This document shows, piece by piece, positions 58,553 to 64,000 of a stretch of DNA of 64,000 nt. Origin of the DNA: Polyangiaceae bacterium (GTDB lineage: Bacteria; Myxococcota_A; Polyangia; Polyangiales; Polyangiaceae). The notes beneath the pieces are model-generated. The model had not been told where the DNA came from, made no database searches, and saw only the letters and a program-made list of their open reading frames with translations. Within the stretch, counting starts at the first letter, position 1; each line of letters begins with the position of its first letter. The stretch spans positions 16,261-80,260 of the forward strand of contig JABFXY010000116.1 of assembly GCA_013361525.1 (NCBI GenBank). Reading direction: 5' to 3'. A program made the translations under genes and the position numbers.

Positions 58553-59218
58553 ATGTGGCGTTTCGATGGTGCATTCCGAGTCGCGGCTGCGAGCTGTCTC
58601 GCAGCTGCGAGCCTTCTCGGCTGCGATGACGACGATGCCGTCGCCACGACCGGCGGTGCCGGCCCGGGCGAAGGCGGCGCAGGTGTTGGGGGCGGAGGCG
58701 CAGAGCCGGGCGTCGAAGAGGTGGGTCTGACCGACTCGGAGATCGCACACGTCCTCGTGACGGCGAACGAAGCCGAAGTGGCGCAAGCGACCGTGGTCAT
58801 CGAACGCGTGCGACTTCCGGTGGTTGCAGCGTTCGCGCAGGAGATGATCGAGCGGCATACGGCGGCGAACGAGGCGCTGGAGCGCACCATCGACGATTTG
58901 GGGCTCGATCCGAAGAACAACCCGGTGAGCTTCGATTTGCGAACAGCGTCGGAGCAAACGATCACACTGCTCGGTATGACGGACGACGAGATCCTCGACG
59001 ACGTCTATATGGAGTCGCAGGTATCGACACACGAATACCTGGTGTCGCTGATCGATTTCCGGCTCATCGTCGAGGCGGCTGATCCGACGCTCGTACAGGT
59101 GCTCGAGACGACGCGCGCAGAGGCGCAAGCGCACCTCGAGGAGGCGCAGACCATTCGGGAGCAGCTGTCGCCGACCACCGGCACGACGATGCCTCCGGTC
59201 ACCGACGAAAGAAGGTGA
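58553..59218 (+). CDS. DUF4142-family lipoprotein
   Basis: 221 residues from ATG 58553 with 'gcggagg' upstream. Signal 'AASCLAAASLLGCDDDD' has an LLGC lipobox, followed by a Gly-rich linker. The domain begins 'LTDSEIAHVLVTANEAEVAQA' and continues 'FAQEMIERHTAANEALERTI', a four-helix, ferritin-like arrangement of DUF4142, with a Glu/His pattern that could bind metal. Many members are periplasmic and stress-linked; function not established. Its 3' end overlaps the convergent fusion gene by 20 bp. Confidence 0.8.
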   Translation: MWRFDGAFRVAAASCLAAASLLGCDDDDAVATTGGAGPGEGGAGVGGGGAEPGVEEVGLTDSEIAHVLVTANEAEVAQATVVIERVRLPVVAAFAQEMIERHTAANEALERTIDDLGLDPKNNPVSFDLRTASEQTITLLGMTDDEILDDVYMESQVSTHEYLVSLIDFRLIVEAADPTLVQVLETTRAEAQAHLEEAQTIREQLSPTTGTTMPPVTDERR

Positions 59219-61028
59219 CCGCGTCCTGGTATCCGAATCCGAGGCGGCGCGCGAAGGTCGCGTCGATCGTCGAGGCACCGACGTGAACGACGTCTCTCGC
59301 CTCGACGCCGTGCTCGCGCAGGAAGGCGAGCGCCAAGCCGGGCATTGGCTTTCTGCACCAGCAGATCGGCGGGCCCGCCGGATGAACGCAGAAGCGAACA
59401 TCGATCGGAAACCCCGCGACCTCGTTCAAGCGAGCCGATAGCTCCGCGGTGTTCGTCGCGACGGCGTCGGGCGGCTGCCACGCGATCCCGCCGATCGATG
59501 CACCGCCTTCACGCAGCGCGCGCAGGTGCTCGAGATCCCCGCCGGACACGTCGATGTCGCCCGCGTCGACGGGAGCGCGTGCGCCCGACTTGCTCTTCCA
59601 GAGCGCGGCGTCCAAGTCGAGGAGGAAAGCCCGTCCAGGTCGCGGCGCCGCTGTCTCCACGTCTCGTGCCGCTTTCACGGCTCGCTCGAATGGCCGCGCC
59701 TCGATCGACGTAAACCCCTCGGCTTCGTCGGGTGGCTCGAAGGTGCGCACGTATCGATAGATGACGTGTGGCGCGAACGCATTGGGATCCTTCTTTTGCG
59801 CCAGCGCCATTTCTTCCGGCGACAGAATGCGACCATAACGATCGAGCATTCGAAGGCAGGCGTTGATTTGCGCGTCCTCGACCGACGTGGTCAACCAAAT
59901 GCATCGGATCGAAGCGCCGTGTTTCATCGCGGCCTCGACGAGGGCATAACGGGATCGCCGTGTGCCGTACGTGTTGTCGAGCACCACCTTTTGCGCGCCC
60001 GCCGCGAGCCGCTCGTCGAGCATACGCGCGAGTCGATCCAGCTTGCCGCTGAGAAGATCGCGATTGAGGCGCTCGTAGCCTTCGTCGACGAACGAGCGGA
60101 CGAGGGTCGACTTCCCCGCGCCGGGCGTCCCCATCAGGACGACGACGTCCGCTGTTCCAACCGTCGCCGCACGTGGAGCTTGCGCAGTGATTGGGGCGTT
60201 CACGCGAAGCGTCGCGAGCCGTGGAAACCTCGTATCGAGCGCTTTACGAGCGTCGTCGTCGAGCCCGAGCGACATGGTGCGGACGGCGCTCGTTGCGGTG
60301 GCGGCGCGCGACGGCCCCGGAAGCGGAACGATGCTCGAATGGAGATCGGCGAGGTACGCGAGCACGACCTCGAACGGGGTAACGCCTAGGCGTGTCGCGA
60401 CAGCGACAATCGTCTCGTCGGCGGCAATGCGGCGCATCCCCATAGGACCACCGAAAGGTGCATACGCGATGACCGTCACCCCGCGTGCAAGCGCGGCTTG
60501 CACGGCACCATCGCGAACCGCACCGTCGTCGAACGGTCCGAGCGCGAGCTGCACGCTGTGAACGGGCGCGACGCGAACGGCGACTTCGATGTCGTCGGCG
60601 CGGACATTCGATAGCCCGATACGGCGCACATGCCCCTTGTCGACGAGCCCCGCGAGCGCGCGCACGCTCGTCTCCAGCGGGACGCGAGGATCGGGCGCAT
60701 GCAGCTGCAGCAGATCGAGCGTGTCGACCCCCAGCGCCGCTCGGCTGGACTCGGAGCTCGAGACGAGGTGCCGAGCGCGACCGTCGCGTCGATAACCGGC
60801 ACCGTCTCGAACGAGCCCCGCTTTGGTGGCGACGATGATGCGGCTTCGATCGCCTCCCCACGCTGCGAGCCCGCGCGCGACGATCGCCTCATTGCCATTG
60901 TAAATATCCGCCGTATCGAGCAGCGTCGCGCCGGCGGAGAGCGCCGCCACCACGACCTCGCTATCGGCAATGCGCATACAACCGATAGCAACGGGCCGTT
61001 GAGAAGGATTTGTCCGGGATTGCTGCAT
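59199..61028 (-). CDS. Three-domain fusion: aldo/keto reductase, PNKP-like kinase, HAD phosphatase
   Basis: 609 residues from ATG 61026-61028. Domain 1 (residues about 11-275) is an aldo/keto reductase with the whole tetrad: Asp 38 and Tyr 43 in 'DTADIY', Lys 69 in 'ATKAG', His 110 in 'QLHAPD'. Domain 2 (about 293-445) has the P-loop 'GTPGAGKST' (300-308), 'NRD' (322-324), 'LDNTYG' (350-355) and 'YRYVRTFEPPDEAEGF', close to the kinase half of polynucleotide 5'-kinase/3'-phosphatase. Domain 3 (about 463-609) is HAD-like: 'FLLDLDAALW' (DxD without the following Thr) and 'CWCRKPMPGL', as in PNKP/GmhB/HisB phosphatases. A role in nucleic acid end processing is inferred. Confidence 0.82.
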   Translation of the reverse strand: MQQSRTNPSQRPVAIGCMRIADSEVVVAALSAGATLLDTADIYNGNEAIVARGLAAWGGDRSRIIVATKAGLVRDGAGYRRDGRARHLVSSSESSRAALGVDTLDLLQLHAPDPRVPLETSVRALAGLVDKGHVRRIGLSNVRADDIEVAVRVAPVHSVQLALGPFDDGAVRDGAVQAALARGVTVIAYAPFGGPMGMRRIAADETIVAVATRLGVTPFEVVLAYLADLHSSIVPLPGPSRAATATSAVRTMSLGLDDDARKALDTRFPRLATLRVNAPITAQAPRAATVGTADVVVLMGTPGAGKSTLVRSFVDEGYERLNRDLLSGKLDRLARMLDERLAAGAQKVVLDNTYGTRRSRYALVEAAMKHGASIRCIWLTTSVEDAQINACLRMLDRYGRILSPEEMALAQKKDPNAFAPHVIYRYVRTFEPPDEAEGFTSIEARPFERAVKAARDVETAAPRPGRAFLLDLDAALWKSKSGARAPVDAGDIDVSGGDLEHLRALREGGASIGGIAWQPPDAVATNTAELSARLNEVAGFPIDVRFCVHPAGPPICWCRKPMPGLALAFLREHGVEARDVVHVGASTIDATFARRLGFGYQDAVTFFRR

Positions 61029-61152
61029 GAATGCCACAGCGAGCGACGCTTCGTCGCGGCCGGGATCCTAGCTCTAGTTTTCGACCTCGCAGGCGCCTTG
61101 GACACCTCGTTTTGTCTTGCGGGCGGATTTCATGGGTGACAATGGTGCCGCC

Positions 61153-62142
61153 ATGATTCGTTCCCACTCCATTCTGCTCATCGGTGGCATCTTCATGTTT
61201 GCGCTGGGCTGCGGCAGTGACCAGCGAACGACCGAAGAGCCCATCGCGACCTCCGAGCCGACGTCCACCGAGCCGACGTCGACGGCTCCGGACACGGCGG
61301 CCACGACGGCCCCCACGGCGCAGGAGCCGCAACTTCCGCCCGTCGAGCTCGTCGCGGGCACACCTGCAGAGGCTCCGCCCAAGGCGCCGACGATCGCCAT
61401 CAAGGCCCCTACGGCGAATCAGGTTATTCCGGCCGACAAGGCGGGCGACTTCGAGGTGAAGCTGGACCTCAAGGGGTGGGACGTTCCCGCGGGCGGCAAC
61501 CACGTCCATCTCATCCTGGACGGCCGTCCTTACAAGCGAATCGACGACGCGAAGGCGCCGATCAAGCTGAAGGATCTCGATCCGAGCTATACGCTTTCGG
61601 AAGGACAACACGTGCTCGTCGCGTTCCCGAGCCGCTCGACGCACGAATCGGTGAAGCCCATCGGCAAGGCCGTTCCCCTGGCGGTCACGTCGTTCTTCGT
61701 CGGCAAGAAGGGTGAAGCGACGTGGAAGCCGACCGACCCGACGCTCGTCTACAGCCGTCCGAAGGGCGCGAACGACGGCCCGCCGCCGTCCGAAGGCATC
61801 CTCGTCGACTTCTACCTCGCCAACGTCGAGCTCGGTGACGGCAAGCACTCGGTCGAGGCAACGCTCACCGGCCCCGGCGCGGAGCAGGGCGTGAAGGCTT
61901 CGATCAAGTCGTGGGGCCCGTGGCGCATCAAGAACCCGCGCGACGGCGCCTACAAGCTTCGCCTTGCGCTCCTCGACAAAGATGGCAAACCGGTCCCGGG
62001 CGCGTGGAACGACACGACCCGCGATTTCACGGTGAACTCGAAGGCCCCGCCCCCCGCCGATCACGCGCACGCTCCCGAGCCGCCGGCTGGTGAGAAGAAG
62101 GCCGAGCCTGCAAAAAAGCCGGAGCCGGCACCGAAGAAGTGA
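61153..62142 (+). CDS. Lipoprotein of unknown function, upstream of a YkgJ-type protein
   Basis: 329 residues from ATG 61153 (ATG 61117/61132 would only add a short tail). Signal 'HSILLIGGIFMFALGCGSDQ' ends in an ALGC lipobox. A Thr/Ser/Pro/Glu linker follows, then a domain beginning 'APTANQVIPADKAGDFEVKLDLKGWDVPAGGNHVHLILDGRPY' (residues about 92-134), an Ig-like fold found in secreted bacterial proteins, and a Pro/Ala/Lys tail with His ('ADHAHAPEPPAG'). Its TGA overlaps the GTG of the next gene (GTGA). Function unknown. Confidence 0.7.
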   Translation: MIRSHSILLIGGIFMFALGCGSDQRTTEEPIATSEPTSTEPTSTAPDTAATTAPTAQEPQLPPVELVAGTPAEAPPKAPTIAIKAPTANQVIPADKAGDFEVKLDLKGWDVPAGGNHVHLILDGRPYKRIDDAKAPIKLKDLDPSYTLSEGQHVLVAFPSRSTHESVKPIGKAVPLAVTSFFVGKKGEATWKPTDPTLVYSRPKGANDGPPPSEGILVDFYLANVELGDGKHSVEATLTGPGAEQGVKASIKSWGPWRIKNPRDGAYKLRLALLDKDGKPVPGAWNDTTRDFTVNSKAPPPADHAHAPEPPAGEKKAEPAKKPEPAPKK

Positions 62143-62870
62143 GCTCGACGACCAACCGGTCCCTGCCCCTTTTGGGTCGCCTCAACGAGGCAAACATCGC
62201 TCACGCCGTCCGCGACGGCGTGAGCGACGTCCTTCGAACCAACCCGACGACCCAATCACTCGGTGACGACGCCTTCCGCTTTTTCGAGGAGGCGCTCGCG
62301 CAGGTCGAAGAGAGAATTCCGCCGACGCGCCCGCGCGCGTGTGAGACCGGCTGCGCGTATTGCTGCCATTTGAAGGTCGCCGTCACGCCGCTCGAAGCGC
62401 TTCGCGTCGTATCCGCGTTGCGAAAGAGTCTGGATGGCGCCGCCCTCGCAGCGCTCGCGGCAAAGATTCGCGACGCCGATGCTCGCACCCACGGGCTCAC
62501 GACGGATGCGCGTGTCCTCGCGAAAGAGCCATGTCCGCTCCTCGGCGAAGACAAGCGCTGCATCGCCTATGAAGCGCGCCCCGTCGCATGCGCGGGCGCA
62601 AACTCCTTCGATAGGGAGCAGTGTCGGGCCGGCTTCGAGTCGACGAGGGGAGATGTCGATATCGAGTACTACGGCCTTCAACCAAGAACGGCAGCCGCAG
62701 CGCGAGCAGGCGCGGCGGCTGCATTGTTCGAGCGCGGGCTCGACGGCAGGATCCTCGAGCTCGTCGCCGCGTTGCGCGTGGCGCTCGACGATCCAAAAGC
62801 AGAAGAGCGCTGGCGTCGCGGCGAACCCGTCTTCGAGCCCGCGGTCGATCGCGAGCTCGAAGGAAGCTGA
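62139..62870 (+). CDS. YkgJ-family cysteine-cluster protein, coupled to the preceding lipoprotein
   Basis: 243 residues from GTG 62139, whose start overlaps the upstream stop by 4 bp. The Cys cluster is 'CETGCAYCCHLKV' near residue 68 with 'PCPLLGEDKRCIAYEARPVACAGANSFDREQC' (residues about 131-162): the CxxxCxxCC...C...C..Y..RP..C pattern of the family, likely binding Zn or an iron-sulfur centre. A longer helical N-terminus than the 18476 gene. No enzymatic role is known. Confidence 0.82.
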   Translation: MSSTTNRSLPLLGRLNEANIAHAVRDGVSDVLRTNPTTQSLGDDAFRFFEEALAQVEERIPPTRPRACETGCAYCCHLKVAVTPLEALRVVSALRKSLDGAALAALAAKIRDADARTHGLTTDARVLAKEPCPLLGEDKRCIAYEARPVACAGANSFDREQCRAGFESTRGDVDIEYYGLQPRTAAAARAGAAAALFERGLDGRILELVAALRVALDDPKAEERWRRGEPVFEPAVDRELEGS

Positions 62871-62897
62871 ATCGCGGAGCGCGATTCGGCTACAGGG

Positions 62898-63716
62898 TCA
62901 CTTCGCCTTCAGCGACTTGCACATCTTCTCGAGCCACGGGAACAGCTCGTCCTTCTTCTGGACGGCCGCGGACGAGCTCATGCGCGCGCTGCACTTCAGG
63001 TTCGACTCGCCCGCCTTCGTCATCGTCTCGACGCCGATGCCGAACTCACCCTCGGTGTGGAGGAGGTAGCCCGTGTCGTTGCTCTCCTTCTTCACGACCT
63101 TGTCCTTGGTGATGCCGGCCGTCGAAACCGCGTCCTCGAGCGCCTTCGCGGGCTCTTCGCTGGAACCGGACGTGACCGTGATGTGCGGGCCGCCGAACGA
63201 CTTCTCGCCGGCGTCGAACTCGTAGCCCTTCATGAAGCCGCCGCCTGCCGCGTCTTCCTTGAAGCCCTCGACGAGCGTGATCGAGTACTTCGTCTCTTTG
63301 TCGCTGAAGTCCTTGAGCGCGCCTTCGAAGGCCTTGTCCGCCTTCTTGCTCCAGCCGACCATCTTCTCGGCTTCTTCCTTGTCGCGCTTCTCCTGCTTCT
63401 CTTTCGAGCTCTTCTCGAGGACCTCTTCGAGGGCCTTGTCGGTGCCGACACAGCCGAACATGCAGAGACCCGCCGCTTCGCCGGAGGAGAGATCGCTGCA
63501 CTTCGCGATGCAGTCGAAGCCCTTCGGGCTCGCCTTCTTGATCTCCTCCATCTCCTTCTTGCAGTCGTCGATCGACTGCTTGTCCTTGTCGTCCTTGCTG
63601 AGCTCGTCGAAGCGCTTGCAGACGGCTTCGGGGCTCTTGCCGCACGCAGCGATGAGGACGGTGAGCGGCGCGATGAACGCGAGCGCGGCAACGGAGCGAA
63701 CGACGGCTTTACGCAT
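62898..63716 (-). CDS. Lysine/glutamate-rich lipoprotein of unknown function
   Basis: 272 residues. Signal 'VAALAFIAPLTVLIAACGKS' ends in IAAC. The mature part has four Cys in the first 80 residues ('EAVCKRF', 'DDCKKEM', 'DCIAKCSD', 'LCMFGC') and a charged coiled-coil-like segment 'LEEVLEKSSKEKQEKRDKEEAEKM' (residues about 96-119). A C-terminal domain with 'ELFPWLEKMCKSL' closes it. Function unknown. Divergent from nothing close; its upstream gap holds the 14-bp palindrome at 63842. Confidence 0.65.
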   Translation of the reverse strand: MRKAVVRSVAALAFIAPLTVLIAACGKSPEAVCKRFDELSKDDKDKQSIDDCKKEMEEIKKASPKGFDCIAKCSDLSSGEAAGLCMFGCVGTDKALEEVLEKSSKEKQEKRDKEEAEKMVGWSKKADKAFEGALKDFSDKETKYSITLVEGFKEDAAGGGFMKGYEFDAGEKSFGGPHITVTSGSSEEPAKALEDAVSTAGITKDKVVKKESNDTGYLLHTEGEFGIGVETMTKAGESNLKCSARMSSSAAVQKKDELFPWLEKMCKSLKAK

Positions 63717-63853
63717 GTGAGAGATCTCCTGGCGGTCTGGGTCGCGCTTGGTACGAAGGCCCGATCCCGAAGCTTCCCGACCCGTTTTCGGGGATGCGCT
63801 CTAAGCGGGCGCGCGCGTGACGACAAGCCTCGATGGGAATCGATCGCGCGCGA

Positions 63854-64000
63854 TCAGGGGATTTCGAGCTCGGCCTCGCAGGCCTCTTCGTCGACGTCCC
63901 CTTCGATCCACGTGGTGAGGCACACGAAACCGGGCGAATCCTCGTTCCAAACGAGCCCGCCCTTGTGCGCCTCGATGAGGCGTGGCTTGCGTACGAGGGT
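63854..64000 (-). CDS. C-terminal fragment of an unidentified protein (partial, right edge)
   Basis: 48 codons in frame to the stop at 63854-63856, ending '...TTWIEGDVDEEACEAELEIP' (last residues). The gene runs off the right edge. The short remnant has two Cys and an acidic end and cannot be identified. A perfect palindrome GATCGCG/CGCGATC (63842-63855) overlaps the stop codon. Confidence 0.5.
   Translation of the reverse strand, partial: TLVRKPRLIEAHKGGLVWNEDSPGFVCLTTWIEGDVDEEACEAELEIP

Noticed and set aside
63842..63855. 14-bp perfect palindrome GATCGCGCGCGATC as a regulatory site
   Set aside because: It overlaps the stop codon of the right-edge gene and GC-rich palindromes of this length are expected by chance in this composition.
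1..64000. tRNA or rRNA genes, prophage, insertion sequence or RAYT transposase
   Set aside because: No T-loop/anticodon cloverleaf, ribosomal RNA-like stretch, integrase or transposase motif was seen on either strand.

Overview
The window is GC-rich chromosomal DNA, most likely from a myxobacterium of the Polyangiales/Sorangium type (Myxococcota). This is inferred from three things: the strong GC bias, which opens long antisense reading frames almost everywhere; about fifteen secreted lipoproteins whose lipobox cysteine is often followed by long Gly/Ser or Gly/Gly linkers; and the mix of divergent regulator/enzyme pairs, a Ku-LigD repair pair and many small Zn-ribbon membrane proteins. No rRNA, tRNA, phage, transposase or CRISPR gene was seen. 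Both edges cut genes: an ArsR regulator on the left and an unidentified C-terminus on the right.

Layout. 0-10.5 kb: ArsR regulator and divergent DHFR-like reductase around a perfect 20-bp palindrome, a GH18-like protein, Zn-ribbon membrane protein, large lipoprotein, S9 peptidase lipoprotein, OsmC protein, OmpA/TSP3-like lipoprotein and a cytochrome P450. 10.5-20.3 kb: lipoproteins, a metallo-beta-lactamase-fold hydrolase, a vWA lipoprotein, a GNAT/AraC divergent pair, and a minus-strand run of a YkgJ protein, a small membrane protein, TerC and a CPYC thioredoxin-reductase-like protein; then a lipid-anchored purple-acid-phosphatase-like enzyme. 20.3-28.5 kb: one minus-strand gene train of six: beta-propeller-like lipoprotein, amidohydrolase lipoprotein, small protein, BamA/TamA-like barrel, and two paralogous lipoproteins carrying a kinase-like HxD...N/DFG signature. 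Three of its junctions are overlapping or nearly so. 28.5-32.5 kb: divergent ku and ligD. 32.5-47.7 kb: lipoproteins, TPR and VanW proteins, GH114 glycosidase, multicopper oxidase, sterol-desaturase-like protein, a coupled lipoprotein pair, and an OruR/VirS-type AraC regulator divergent from an HSL-type hydrolase. 47.7-49.0 kb: a non-coding repeat island. 49.0-64 kb: CapA-like protein, alpha-amylase plus maltoporin-like pair, TPR protein, Cys-rich lipoprotein, DUF4142 lipoprotein, a three-domain AKR/polynucleotide-kinase/HAD-phosphatase fusion, and lipoproteins.

The most unusual signals are: (1) a family of about 185-bp non-coding elements, five copies here, each made of two inverted 47-bp palindromes around a roughly 91-bp core, with extra half-copies next to them; (2) a second palindrome family in three regularly spaced copies at 48.17-48.38 kb; (3) the coupled outer-membrane barrel and two kinase-signature lipoproteins; (4) the AKR-PNK-HAD fusion; and (5) a 3 x 93-bp hairpin tandem repeat between two converging genes.
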